A stretch of DNA of 64,000 nucleotides from Acididesulfobacillus acetoxydans. GTDB lineage: Bacteria; Bacillota; Desulfitobacteriia; Desulfitobacteriales; Desulfitobacteriaceae. The stretch is from NCBI RefSeq assembly GCF_900016645.1, contig NZ_CDGJ01000033.1. One strand, 5' to 3'. Shown here piece by piece: positions 42,627 through 51,242 of this stretch (the stretch's first letter is position 1; every line of letters starts with the position of its first letter). The notes under the pieces were generated by a model. That model was given only the letters and a program-made list of their open reading frames with translations. It did no database searches and was not told the origin of the DNA. The position numbers and the translations under genes are program-made.

Positions 42627-43865
42627 ATGAGGATGAGTTCATTGAGAAGGGATATCGCCGGTTTGGGGCCGGAGGGGGCCGAGGCGGACCGGCGGCCGGG
42701 CCTCTACGTGCATGTGCCTTTTTGCCTGCGGAAATGCGATTATTGTGCTTTTTACTCGTTGCCGGAGCCCGGATGGGGCTTGATTTCGGCCTACCTGCAA
42801 GGGTTGGCCGGAGAAGCCGAGTTGTGCTGCCAGGATGCCCCCGACGGGGTGTCTTCTCTTTTTATCGGCGGGGGGACCCCCACGGTGTTATCAGAAGAAG
42901 GCTTAAGCAAACTGCTCGGGATCCTCACCCGGAGCTTTCGCCCGGACGAAAACTGCGAGCAGAGTGTGGAAGCCAACCCGGGAACCTTGAACCGGGAAAA
43001 GCTGCGGATTTTGCGCCAAGCGGGGATTAATCGGCTTTCTCTGGGTGCGCAGTCTTTTTCCGATCTGCTTCTGAAGAGCCTGGGGCGGATCCACCGGGCG
43101 GGGGAAATCAGAGAGGGAGTGCGCCTGGCCCGGGACGCGGGGTTTTCCAATCTCAACCTGGATTTGATGTTCGGACTGCCCGGGCAGAGCCTCGGGCTGT
43201 GGCAGGAGACGTTGGCGGAGGCGGTGGCCCTGGCGCCGGAACATTTGTCACTCTATGCTCTGACGCCGGAGGAGGGAACCCCTTTGGCCCGGCGCTACTC
43301 CGACGGGACGGCGTGCGCCCCGTCGGCGCCGCTTCCCCCCCGTTCTCTGCCGCCGTTGCCGGACGATGAGCAGCAGGCGGAAATGTATGACTGGGCGGTG
43401 GAGTATCTGGCCGCAAGGGGCTACCTGCGTTATGAAGTGTCCAACTTTGCCCTGCCGGATAGAGAATGCCGGCATAACTCAGCGGTTTGGCGGGGTCGCG
43501 ATTACCTCGGCCTCGGTCCGGGCGCAGTGTCGACTTTGCGCGGGGTACGAAGACGCAATCTTGAGAGTGTGAGAGATTATGCCGAACACCTCGCACAAGG
43601 CCGGAATCCGTGGGAACCGACGGGAGTGGAGGTCCTTTCGGCGCAGGAGCTGAGGAGCGAGCGCCTCATTTTGGGGCTCAGGCTCCGGGAAGGGGTCTGT
43701 CTCAGCGCTTTCCGCAGGGATTTTGGCGTGGATTTAAGGGATATTTATGGGGAAGTTTTGGCACGCTATCTTCGAATGGGTGTATTGATTCTGGGTGAGG
43801 ATTCGCTCCGGCTTAAGCCCGCTTATACCTTTGTCGCCAACGCGGTTTTAAAGGACTTCGTCTAA
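42627..43865 (+). CDS. hemW: Radical SAM protein HemW (heme chaperone family)
   Basis: A 412-residue radical SAM protein. Cys33, Cys37 and Cys40 (PFCLRKCDYCAF) bind the 4Fe-4S cluster; IGGGTPTVL and VEANPG follow, and a HemN-type C-terminal domain ends the protein. HemW binds heme and is not the coproporphyrinogen oxidase itself, lacking its extra N-terminal features. An insertion of about 25 residues rich in Pro/Leu/Ser (about 228-250) is unusual. The start after AAAGAAG is reasonable. Confidence 0.93.
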   Translation: MRMSSLRRDIAGLGPEGAEADRRPGLYVHVPFCLRKCDYCAFYSLPEPGWGLISAYLQGLAGEAELCCQDAPDGVSSLFIGGGTPTVLSEEGLSKLLGILTRSFRPDENCEQSVEANPGTLNREKLRILRQAGINRLSLGAQSFSDLLLKSLGRIHRAGEIREGVRLARDAGFSNLNLDLMFGLPGQSLGLWQETLAEAVALAPEHLSLYALTPEEGTPLARRYSDGTACAPSAPLPPRSLPPLPDDEQQAEMYDWAVEYLAARGYLRYEVSNFALPDRECRHNSAVWRGRDYLGLGPGAVSTLRGVRRRNLESVRDYAEHLAQGRNPWEPTGVEVLSAQELRSERLILGLRLREGVCLSAFRRDFGVDLRDIYGEVLARYLRMGVLILGEDSLRLKPAYTFVANAVLKDFV

Positions 43866-43923
43866 GCGGAACCCCTCCTCCGAGCAAGGCAAAAATTCAA
43901 CGCTTTTCGGGCATATGAGCCCC

Positions 43924-43952
43924 TTGACAAAGAAAATATGGCGTGGTAAGGT
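43924..43952 (+). promoter_or_regulatory. Sigma-A promoter of the hrcA-dnaK operon
   Basis: TTGACA (43924-43929), 17 bases, TAAGGT (43947-43952). It lies directly before the CIRCE operator. Confidence 0.7.
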
Positions 43953-43966
43953 GATGACAAACGGAG

Positions 43967-43993
43967 TTAGCACTCATCTAACGAGAGTGCTAA
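43967..43993 (+). promoter_or_regulatory. CIRCE operator (HrcA-binding site)
   Basis: TTAGCACTC, nine bases, GAGTGCTAA: a perfect match to the CIRCE inverted repeat. HrcA, the next gene's product, binds it and represses the operon until heat stress. Confidence 0.98.
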
Positions 43994-44114
43994 CAACCAC
44001 CCGGGCGCTGCGACGGGCGCAAGGGCCGCCTCTTTGGGGCCCGTGAGCGCGCTAAGCGGCCGGCAAGCGGACGGGACGGAAAGGGCGCGGTCAGGTTGAA
44101 GGGGGCGAAGGCGG

Positions 44115-45152
44115 ATGCAGATGGATGATCGCAAAAAGAGAATACTGCGGGCCATTGTTCAGGATTACATTGCTTCCGCTGAGCCTATCGGCTCGCGTAC
44201 GATTGCACGCAAGTTCGACCTTGGCGTATCCCCGGCCACTATCCGCAATGAGATGTCGGATTTAGAAGAACTGGGTTTAATCGAGCAACCGCATACTTCG
44301 GCCGGGCGCATTCCTTCTGATGCCGGGTACAGGTATTACGTCGATTTTCTCATGGACCCTCCCTGCCTGGGTGACCAGGAAAAAGTGTTGATTGAGCGGG
44401 AGACGGCCAGGCGGATTCACGAAATTCAAGAAGTCATCAACCAAACGAGCAAGCTCCTCTCTCAGCTGACCAGTTTGACCAGTGTGATTATGGGGCCGCA
44501 GAACGGGAAAAGCCTTTTTAGCAAGATGTATTTTCTTCCGTATCAGCCCGGCCAGGCCATCATGGTGGTCGTGAAAGAGAATGGTGTGGTTGAGAACCAT
44601 ATTGTAGATATCGGCGAAGACGTGGAGGCTGAAGAACTCCAGAAAGTGGCCGATGTCTTAAACCGCAAAATGCAGGGGCATTCCCTGCACGACGTGCGCA
44701 AGAGCCTGCTGCATGAGATTTACAGTGAATTGTCCCGCCAGAGGCATCTTTTGGACAGTGCCTTGGCCATGCTTGAGCCGATCATCAACGAAGATGACAG
44801 TGATCATGACCACATTTATCTGGGCGGAGCGCTCAATATGCTCAACCAGCCCGAGTTTCGCGACTTGGATAAAGTCAAAGGCTTACTGAAAGCTCTGGAA
44901 GAAGACGGGCGGCTGAAAAAGTTGCTTTCCACAGAACAACATGGATTAAGGGTTAGTATTGGTGGGGAAAATAGATTGGAAGAGTTTCAGGATTGCAGCG
45001 TGATCTCGGCTTCCCTTCGTTATAACGGAGAGCTGTTCGGGGTTGTGGGCATACTGGGTCCGACCAGGATGGACTATGCCAAAGCGATGGCGATTGTAGA
45101 CTACACGACCCGGAGACTGAACCGGATCCTGCGGAACCGGCGGGGACCGTGA
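44115..45152 (+). CDS. hrcA: Heat-inducible transcription repressor HrcA
   Basis: A 345-residue repressor. An N-terminal winged helix (KKRILRAIVQDYIASAEPIGSRTIA, then LGVSPATIRNEMSDLEELG) binds CIRCE; the C-terminal dimer domain ends in GPTRMDYAKAMAIVDYTTRRL. Activity depends on GroEL in studied species. First gene of the hrcA-grpE-dnaK operon, so it autoregulates. ATG 44115 is taken; ATG 44121 is close. Confidence 0.96.
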   Translation: MQMDDRKKRILRAIVQDYIASAEPIGSRTIARKFDLGVSPATIRNEMSDLEELGLIEQPHTSAGRIPSDAGYRYYVDFLMDPPCLGDQEKVLIERETARRIHEIQEVINQTSKLLSQLTSLTSVIMGPQNGKSLFSKMYFLPYQPGQAIMVVVKENGVVENHIVDIGEDVEAEELQKVADVLNRKMQGHSLHDVRKSLLHEIYSELSRQRHLLDSALAMLEPIINEDDSDHDHIYLGGALNMLNQPEFRDLDKVKGLLKALEEDGRLKKLLSTEQHGLRVSIGGENRLEEFQDCSVISASLRYNGELFGVVGILGPTRMDYAKAMAIVDYTTRRLNRILRNRRGP

Positions 45153-45167
45153 GCGGAGGAGCGGGGA

Positions 45168-45950
45168 TTGGGACAGGCAACATTTAGGAAGGAAAAGAGG
45201 GGAGCGACTCTGAAAGACGGGAGGCTCGACAGAGTGGATGCAGAGGACAGAGAAGCAAAGGAGACAGGCGATTTCTCTCGCGTGAAGGATGAGGCCGGCG
45301 GGGGCCAAGGAGCCGAAGCCGGGGGAAAAGAGCCCGGGGAACCCCGCCAAACCGCAGAGGAAAGCGGGGAGTCCGGCCGTGTTAAAGAAGAAAACGGAGA
45401 GCCGCGTCAAGCCGGCGCAGAAACCGAAGGAAGCCGGAGCAAAGAGAGTGCGGACGGAGGTGAAGCCGCGGGCGGCGGGGAGGCCGAAGTTCTGACTCCG
45501 GAAGAACAGCTGAGCCGGGCCGAGGGCCGGGCGAAGGATTATTATGCTCACTTGCAGCGTTTGCAGGCCGAATTTGACAACTACCGGAAGCGCACGGTGA
45601 AGGAAAAGGAGGAGACGGTCAAGTACGCGGCTGAAAGAATTGTGGCCTCTCTCCTGCCGGTGCTCGATAACTTTGAAAGGGCTGTCGCGGCCAGCCGGAC
45701 CAACCGGGACTTTGACAGTTTTGCCCAAGGTGTGGAAATGATTTTCAGGCAAATGCAAGCGGTTCTCGTGAAAGAAGGACTCACAGAGATCAAAGCGGTG
45801 GGGGAAACATTTGACCCGAAACTGCACGAGGCCGTCATGCAGATTGATTCCGAAGACCATCCGGGCAACACGGTGGTTGAGGAATTGCAGAAGGGTTATT
45901 ACCTTAAAGATAAAGTGCTGCGCCCGACCATGGTGAAAGTCTCGCGTTGA
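45168..45950 (+). CDS. grpE: Nucleotide exchange factor GrpE
   Basis: A 260-residue GrpE. The conserved part starts near residue 105 (LTPEEQLSRAEGRAKDYYAHLQR), with the long dimerising helix and the beta-wing (GETFDPKLHEAVM ... GNTVVEELQKGYYLKDKVLRPTMVKV). About 100 preceding residues are low-complexity Glu/Gly/Lys/Arg and probably disordered; typical family members are shorter. TTG 45168 follows GGAGGAG. It releases ADP from DnaK. Confidence 0.95.
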   Translation: MGQATFRKEKRGATLKDGRLDRVDAEDREAKETGDFSRVKDEAGGGQGAEAGGKEPGEPRQTAEESGESGRVKEENGEPRQAGAETEGSRSKESADGGEAAGGGEAEVLTPEEQLSRAEGRAKDYYAHLQRLQAEFDNYRKRTVKEKEETVKYAAERIVASLLPVLDNFERAVAASRTNRDFDSFAQGVEMIFRQMQAVLVKEGLTEIKAVGETFDPKLHEAVMQIDSEDHPGNTVVEELQKGYYLKDKVLRPTMVKVSR

Positions 45951-45997
45951 GCGGGATGCCGGGAAGTGTCTGAGGCGTTTAAGGAGGAAGAAAAATT

Positions 45998-47845
45998 ATG
46001 GGCAAGATTATTGGGATTGACCTTGGTACGACTTTTTCATGTGTGGCGGTTATGGAAGGCGGAGAGGCCGTCGTCATCCCGAACGCGGAGGGTAACCGGA
46101 CGACGCCCTCGGTCGTGGGCTTCTCGAAGACAGGTGAACGTTTGGTGGGCCAGGTGGCGAAGCGGCAGGCTGTCTCCAATCCTGACAGGACTGTCAGTTC
46201 GATCAAACGGCATATGGGTTCAGACTACAAAGTGACCATCGACGGCAAGAGTTACTCTCCTCAAGAGATCTCAGCTATGGTCCTGCAGAAACTGAAAGCG
46301 GATGCCGAAGCTTATCTGGGCCAAACGGTCACTCAGGCGGTCATCACGGTACCGGCTTACTTTACGGATGCCCAGCGCCAGGCCACAAAGGATGCGGGAA
46401 CCATTGCCGGCATGGAGGTTTTGCGCATCATCAATGAACCGACGGCCGCGGCCCTGGCTTACGGTCTCGATAAACAGGAGGACCAAACGGTTTTGGTGTT
46501 TGACCTGGGGGGCGGTACATTTGACGTGTCCATCCTGGAATTGAGCCAGGGAATGGTAGAAGTGAAGGCTACCAGCGGCAACAACCGCTTGGGCGGTGAC
46601 GACTTTGACCAACGCGTCATGGATTACATGGTGTCGGAGTTCAAGAAGAGCCATGCGGTGGATCTCGCGAAAGACAAAGTGGCCATGCAGCGTCTGAAGG
46701 AAGCGGCTGAGAAGGCCAAGATCGAACTTTCCGGCGTGACCACGACCAATGTCAACCTGCCGTTCATCACGATGACGGCGGAAGGTCCGCAGCATTTGGA
46801 TATCAATATTTCCCGGGCCAAATTTGAAGAGTTGATTGCGGATTTGATTGAAGCCACCATGGGCCCGACCCGCCAGGCTTTACAGGACGCTAAGCTCTCC
46901 TGGCAGGATATTCACCAGGTCATTCTGGTCGGGGGCTCGACCCGGGTGCCCGCGGTACAAGAAGCCATCCGTAAAATGAGCGGCAAAGAACCGCACAAAG
47001 GGGTGAACCCGGACGAAGTGGTGGCCCTTGGGGCAGCGATCCAGGGCGGCGTTTTGGGCGGGGAAGTCAAGGACATCATTTTGGTGGACGTAACGCCCCT
47101 GTCCCTGGGCATCGAAACCATGGGCGGTATTTTCACCCGGATTATCGATCGTAACACGACGATTCCGACCACCAAATCGCAAATCTTTTCCACGGCGGCG
47201 GACAGCCAGACTTCAGTGGACGTGCATGTCCTTCAGGGTGAGCGGGAAATGGCCGCCTATAACAAGACTCTGGGCCGCTTCCAATTGTCGGGTATTCCGC
47301 CGGCACCGCGCGGCATTCCGCAAATTGAGGTCAAGTTTGACATCGACGCCAACGGCATTGTCCATGTTTCCGCCAAGGATATGGCCACAGGCAACGAGCA
47401 GAAAGTGACGATCACCTCTTCGACCGGTTTGTCGAAAGACGAGATTGAGCGCATGAAGAAAGACGCCGAATCTCATGCGGACGAAGACCGCAAACGTAAA
47501 GAGCTGATCGACGTCAAGAACCAAGCAGATTCATTGGTGTATCAAACGGAGAAGGCTCTCAAGGACTTTGAGGGCAAAGGGAATGCCGCCGAACTCGAGA
47601 GTGTCAAGAAAGCGTTGGAGGAATTGAAGAGTGTGGCGGCCGGCGAAGATCTCGAGGCTATTAAGGCGAAATCGGAAGCCGTGACGAAAGTTCTCTATCC
47701 CTTCATTGAGAAGATGTACCAGCAGCAGGGCGGACAACCCGGTGCCGGTACGGGAGCGGGTCCGGAACCCGGTGCGGGGGCTCAAGCACAACGGGATGAC
47801 AATGTGGTGGATGCGGAATATACTGAGGTAGACTCGGATAAATAA
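45998..47845 (+). CDS. dnaK: Molecular chaperone DnaK (Hsp70)
   Basis: A 615-residue Hsp70. The ATPase starts GIDLGTTFSCVAVMEGG and holds VFDLGGGTFDVS and the linker DVTPLSLGIET; the substrate-binding domain and helical lid follow, then a Gly/Gln-rich tail. Gene order hrcA-grpE-dnaK-dnaJ is standard. ATG 45998 follows AAGGAGGAAG. It is under CIRCE control with the operon. Confidence 0.98.
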   Translation: MGKIIGIDLGTTFSCVAVMEGGEAVVIPNAEGNRTTPSVVGFSKTGERLVGQVAKRQAVSNPDRTVSSIKRHMGSDYKVTIDGKSYSPQEISAMVLQKLKADAEAYLGQTVTQAVITVPAYFTDAQRQATKDAGTIAGMEVLRIINEPTAAALAYGLDKQEDQTVLVFDLGGGTFDVSILELSQGMVEVKATSGNNRLGGDDFDQRVMDYMVSEFKKSHAVDLAKDKVAMQRLKEAAEKAKIELSGVTTTNVNLPFITMTAEGPQHLDINISRAKFEELIADLIEATMGPTRQALQDAKLSWQDIHQVILVGGSTRVPAVQEAIRKMSGKEPHKGVNPDEVVALGAAIQGGVLGGEVKDIILVDVTPLSLGIETMGGIFTRIIDRNTTIPTTKSQIFSTAADSQTSVDVHVLQGEREMAAYNKTLGRFQLSGIPPAPRGIPQIEVKFDIDANGIVHVSAKDMATGNEQKVTITSSTGLSKDEIERMKKDAESHADEDRKRKELIDVKNQADSLVYQTEKALKDFEGKGNAAELESVKKALEELKSVAAGEDLEAIKAKSEAVTKVLYPFIEKMYQQQGGQPGAGTGAGPEPGAGAQAQRDDNVVDAEYTEVDSDK

Positions 47846-47965
47846 GGACAGAGGCCGGAAGTCAGAAGTCAGAGGCCGGAAGTCAGAAACCGGAGACCGG
47901 GGGCCGGAAGCCGGAGTCGGCCCTGCGGTCAGCCTCGCGCGAGGATGCACCTCCGCCGGCAGAAT

Positions 47966-47983
47966 CTCGTCAAAGTTAACGAG
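47966..47983 (+). repeat. Small hairpin repeat, copy 2
   Basis: CTCGT/ACGAG stem with loop CAAAGTTA; compare 776-793, where the stem is CCCGT/ACGGG. The loop is identical and the stem change is compensatory. Confidence 0.5.
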
Positions 47984-48030
47984 CGAGCGTTGACGTTTCC
48001 CTGCCTCCGCCGGCGGGGATGGCATGGATT

Positions 48031-48050
48031 GCCCACTTTTGAAAGTGGGC
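48031..48050 (+). repeat. Perfect hairpin GCCCACTTT/AAAGTGGGC
   Basis: A nine-base perfect stem with a two-base loop, followed by TTCTTGTC. It lies 40 bases before the GAAGCGGGAGT-type hairpin. Similar stems occur at ends of IS200/IS605 elements. Confidence 0.5.
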
Positions 48051-48090
48051 TTCTTGTCTGCACCGGACGAAAGGCAGAGTACAGGGAACC

Positions 48091-48114
48091 ATTCCCGCTT
48101 GCAGAAGCGGGAGT
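48091..48114 (+). repeat. Hairpin repeat of the GAAGYGGGAGT family, copy 3
   Basis: ATTCCCGCTT (48091-48100) pairs with AAGCGGGAGT (48105-48114), loop GCAG, followed by CTCA. Relatives lie at 36548 and 42552. Confidence 0.55.
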
Positions 48115-48167
48115 CTCACGACCGGGTAAACTTGATTCGATGTGGAGAAGCCGAAGGAGTGCGCAGA

Positions 48168-48278
48168 ATGCGTTTGAGCGAGTTCTCCCCAGTTCTCGAG
48201 GGGCTGCATAAGATGAGGCAGGAACTTGAGCGGGAATTAATGGCAAAGCGGACGCAGCCATTCACTTGTACGGATTAA
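48168..48278 (+). CDS. Possible 36-residue helical peptide
   Basis: ATG 48168 lies 8 bases after AAGGAG and opens a 36-codon frame: MRLSEFSPVLEGLHKMRQEL, then a basic/acidic helix (ERELMAKR) and FTCTD. The good binding site and strongly helical composition are the only support. It ends 59 bases before dnaJ. No family is recognised. Confidence 0.35.
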   Translation: MRLSEFSPVLEGLHKMRQELERELMAKRTQPFTCTD

Positions 48279-48337
48279 TATGCTAGAGTAGAGGACGGAT
48301 TCGCGGGGGCGACTGAGGGGAGTGATGGCGGAAAACC

Positions 48338-49465
48338 ATGAAACGGGATTATTACGAAGTGCTCGGACTCGGCAAAGGCGCCGGTGATGCGGAAATAAAG
48401 CAGGCGTACCGGAAACTGGCCCGGCAATACCATCCGGACGTGAATCCGGGCAATAAGGAAGCTGAAGAGAAATTCAAAGAAGCGACCGAAGCTTACGATG
48501 TCCTGAGCGATCCGGAGAAGAAAGCGCGCTATGACCAGTTTGGCCATGCGGGGGTGGACCCCAACGCCGGTGGGTTCGGTGGTTTCGGCGGAGGATTCGA
48601 AGGCGGTTTCGGTGATATTTTCGACATGTTTTTCGGCGGCGGGGGAGGCGGACGGCATGCCGGTCCGCAAAGGGGTGCCGACCTGCGTTATGACATGTCC
48701 CTGACATTTGAAGAAGCGGCCTTCGGAGTCGAGAAGGAGATTCAGATTCCCCGTCTGGAGACTTGTCCGGATTGTCAGGGTTCCGGGGCCGCGGCCGGCA
48801 CACATCCCAGTACCTGCTCTCAGTGCCGGGGTACGGGGCAGGTGAAGACAGCCCAGCGCACACCCTTTGGCCAGTTCCAGACCGTGAGAACTTGCCCGGC
48901 CTGTCACGGAGAGGGTAAAATTGTCCTCTCTCCATGCAAGACCTGTGCCGGACAGGGGAAAATCCGCCGTGTCAAGACGGTGAACATCAATGTCCCGGCC
49001 GGTTCCGAAGACGGTCTGAACCTGCGCTTGAACGGAGACGGGGAGGCCGGGGCTAAAGGCGGGCCGCCGGGAGATCTTTATATCGTTTTGCATGTGAAAC
49101 CGCACAAGTTTTTTGAGCGGCAAGGGAATGATGTTTATTGCGAAGTCCCCATCACCATGGTTCAGGCGGCCTTAGGCGCGGAGATCGAGGTGCCGACGCT
49201 GGACGGGAATGTGAAAATGAAGGTGCCGGAAGGCACGCAGACTTCCAGCGTCTTCCGGCTGAGGGGGCACGGGATTCCTTACCGGCGCGGCAACGGGCGC
49301 GGGGACCAACATGTGCAGGTGCTCGTGACGGTGCCGACCAAACTCAACGAGAAACAGAAGGAACTCCTGCGCGAATTTGCCGAATCCGCCTCGGAACAGC
49401 AACAGATGGGGAAGAAGTCTTTCTTCGATAAGGTGAAAGAGAATCTGCGCGATGCCATGGGTTAA
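48338..49465 (+). CDS. dnaJ: Chaperone protein DnaJ (Hsp40)
   Basis: A 375-residue type-I Hsp40. J domain (1-70) with the HPD motif (RQYHPDVNPG), Gly/Phe-rich stretch (about 72-110), four zinc-binding CxxCxGxG repeats (CPDCQGSG, CSQCRGTG, CPACHGEG, CKTCAGQG; about 145-215), and C-terminal substrate-binding domains. It delivers clients to DnaK. The binding site directly before ATG 48338 is weak; a stronger GAGGGGAG fronts an out-of-frame ATG at 48324. Confidence 0.97.
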   Translation: MKRDYYEVLGLGKGAGDAEIKQAYRKLARQYHPDVNPGNKEAEEKFKEATEAYDVLSDPEKKARYDQFGHAGVDPNAGGFGGFGGGFEGGFGDIFDMFFGGGGGGRHAGPQRGADLRYDMSLTFEEAAFGVEKEIQIPRLETCPDCQGSGAAAGTHPSTCSQCRGTGQVKTAQRTPFGQFQTVRTCPACHGEGKIVLSPCKTCAGQGKIRRVKTVNINVPAGSEDGLNLRLNGDGEAGAKGGPPGDLYIVLHVKPHKFFERQGNDVYCEVPITMVQAALGAEIEVPTLDGNVKMKVPEGTQTSSVFRLRGHGIPYRRGNGRGDQHVQVLVTVPTKLNEKQKELLREFAESASEQQQMGKKSFFDKVKENLRDAMG

Positions 49466-49489
49466 ATCCGATTGCGAGGAGCAGAGCAT

Positions 49490-50431
49490 ATGGACTGGCG
49501 CGAAGTGGCGGTAACGGTTTCCTCCGCGGGGGAAGAAGCTGTTGCCGACCTTTTTTACCAAGTAGGCTGCCCCGGGGTGAGTGTGGAAGATCCGGAACTT
49601 CTGCAAAGCTACATCGAGTCCGGGGTTTGGGATTATCACGTTTTCGGCGAAGTGAGCTTAACCGGAACCGCGGTGGTCACCGGGTATCTGCCGGAGAGTC
49701 CGGATCTGCCCGAGAAACTCGCCGCCCTGGAGCGAGGGGTTCGGGGGCTTTTAGAACGTTTCCCGGATTGGGTCATTCAGGTGAAAGGGACGACGGTCAA
49801 AGAGGAAGAGTGGGCTACTGCTTGGAAAGCCTACTTCAAACCGATTCACATCGGCGGGCGTTTTTTGATCAAGCCCGCTTGGGAGAAAGCCGAGCCGAAA
49901 CCGGAAGAAGCGGTGGTTGAAATCGATCCCGGGATGGCTTTCGGTACCGGGACTCATCCCACGACTAGCCTCTGCCTGGAAGCATTGGCGGAGGTCGTCT
50001 GTCCCGGTGCGGAAGTGTTTGACTTGGGCACAGGTTCCGGGATTCTGGCCATTGCCGCCGCGAAGTTGGGGGCAAAAGTTCGGGCCGTGGACCTGGATCC
50101 GGTGGCAGTGCGGGTAGCGGCCGCAAATGTGGCTCTCAACGAAGTGACTGCTCAGGTGAGCGTGCTTCGGGGTGATTTGGGCGCCGCCTTGAAGGGAGGG
50201 GCCGATTTGGTTGTCGCCAACATTATTGCCGACGTCATTTTGGATCTGCTCCCGGATCTGCCTCGGCTGTTGAGGGCCGGCGGGCAATTCATTGCTTCGG
50301 GCATTATCGAACAGCGTGCCGCCGAGGTCGAAGCGGGGCTGGAAAACGCGGGTATGGAGATCGTAAGGCGGCGGGAGGATTCCGGTTGGGTCCTTTTCCA
50401 AGCGAGGTGGGCCGATGTTGCATCGGTTTAA
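49490..50431 (+). CDS. prmA: Ribosomal protein L11 methyltransferase
   Basis: A 313-residue SAM-dependent methyltransferase. An N-terminal L11-recognition part leads to FGTGTHPTTSLCLEAL and the SAM site VFDLGTGSGILAIAAAKLGA (about 180-200), then NIIADVILDL. It trimethylates L11. ATG 49490 follows GCGAGGAG at 8 bases and an upstream TTG at 49472 was rejected. It overlaps rsmE by 17 bases, a common pairing. Confidence 0.95.
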   Translation: MDWREVAVTVSSAGEEAVADLFYQVGCPGVSVEDPELLQSYIESGVWDYHVFGEVSLTGTAVVTGYLPESPDLPEKLAALERGVRGLLERFPDWVIQVKGTTVKEEEWATAWKAYFKPIHIGGRFLIKPAWEKAEPKPEEAVVEIDPGMAFGTGTHPTTSLCLEALAEVVCPGAEVFDLGTGSGILAIAAAKLGAKVRAVDLDPVAVRVAAANVALNEVTAQVSVLRGDLGAALKGGADLVVANIIADVILDLLPDLPRLLRAGGQFIASGIIEQRAAEVEAGLENAGMEIVRRREDSGWVLFQARWADVASV

Positions 50432-51155
50432 GATTACGGAAATGGGAAACCGGGCCTTCTGGCTCAGGGGAAAGGAACGCGAGCATTTGGTCCGGGTCTT
50501 GCGTTTAGGACCGGGAGACCGGCTCATCGGTTTTGACAACAGTGGCGGCGAATGGCTGGCGGAAGTGGCGGAGATTGCGGAGGAAAGCGTGACCTGTGTG
50601 ATTGTGGCCGAAAGCCGGCCCGACGTCGAAGCCCACCGCGAAGTCGTGCTGGCGGCGGGGTTGACAAAAGGCGAAAAATTAGAATGGGTGATCCAAAAGG
50701 GGACGGAGCTCGGCATGAGGAGTTTTATCCCCTTGCGGACGAAACGTTCCGTTTTGCGGCTGGAGGGCGGCAAAGCTCGGGAACGGGTGGAGCGCTGGCA
50801 GAAAATCGCGGCGGAGGCGGCCAAACAGTCGGGTCGGGTACAAGAACCGCGGGTCCGCGCGGTGAGCGATTGGGCGGAACTTCCTGAGTCCCTGCCCCGG
50901 GGGTGTCAATGCCTTATTCCGTACGAAGCCGAAAGAGTTCGGGGGCTGAAATCCGTTTTAAACACGCTGGAGCGGGGACGGTCCGTTGTTTTGCTGATCG
51001 GACCCGAGGGAGGCTTCGACCCGGCGGAAGTGGCCTGGGCGGAAGATCACCTCCAAGCGATCCGGGTCAGTTTGGGGCCCAGAATTCTGCGGGCGGAAAC
51101 GGCGGCCCTCGCTGCCTTGACTATGGTGCTGGCAGATAGCGGGGATTTGGGGTAG
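50415..51155 (+). CDS. rsmE: 16S rRNA (uracil1498-N3)-methyltransferase RsmE
   Basis: A 246-residue SPOUT-class enzyme. An N-terminal PUA-like part (HLVRVLRLGPGDRLIGFD) precedes the trefoil-knot domain with KGEKLEWVIQKGTELG, LIGPEGGFDPAEVAWA and the ILRAETAALAALTMV terminus, all family hallmarks. Translationally coupled to prmA by overlap. Confidence 0.95.
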   Translation: MLHRFKITEMGNRAFWLRGKEREHLVRVLRLGPGDRLIGFDNSGGEWLAEVAEIAEESVTCVIVAESRPDVEAHREVVLAAGLTKGEKLEWVIQKGTELGMRSFIPLRTKRSVLRLEGGKARERVERWQKIAAEAAKQSGRVQEPRVRAVSDWAELPESLPRGCQCLIPYEAERVRGLKSVLNTLERGRSVVLLIGPEGGFDPAEVAWAEDHLQAIRVSLGPRILRAETAALAALTMVLADSGDLG

Positions 51156-51242
51156 ACCCCTGTACCTCAACAGTCAGATTACAGCGAGGGACGGCGACCG
51201 GATCAGGATGGCCAAAAGACTTAGCCGGGGTGAGAAGAATAT

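Larger units (their letters stand above)
47846..48167 (+). other. Repeat-rich gap between dnaK and dnaJ
   Basis: About 320 bases contain three separate repeat types. At 47851-47910, degenerate copies of a 14-base word like AGTCAGAGGCCGGA, the reverse complement of a tandem repeat at 54178. At 47966, hairpin copy 2 of the repeat at 776. At 48031-48050 and 48091-48114, IS200/IS605-like hairpins. A near-duplicated word CTCCGCCGGC also flanks the 47966 hairpin. In many Firmicutes dnaK and dnaJ are much closer, so this looks like a spot for repeat insertion. Confidence 0.55.
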
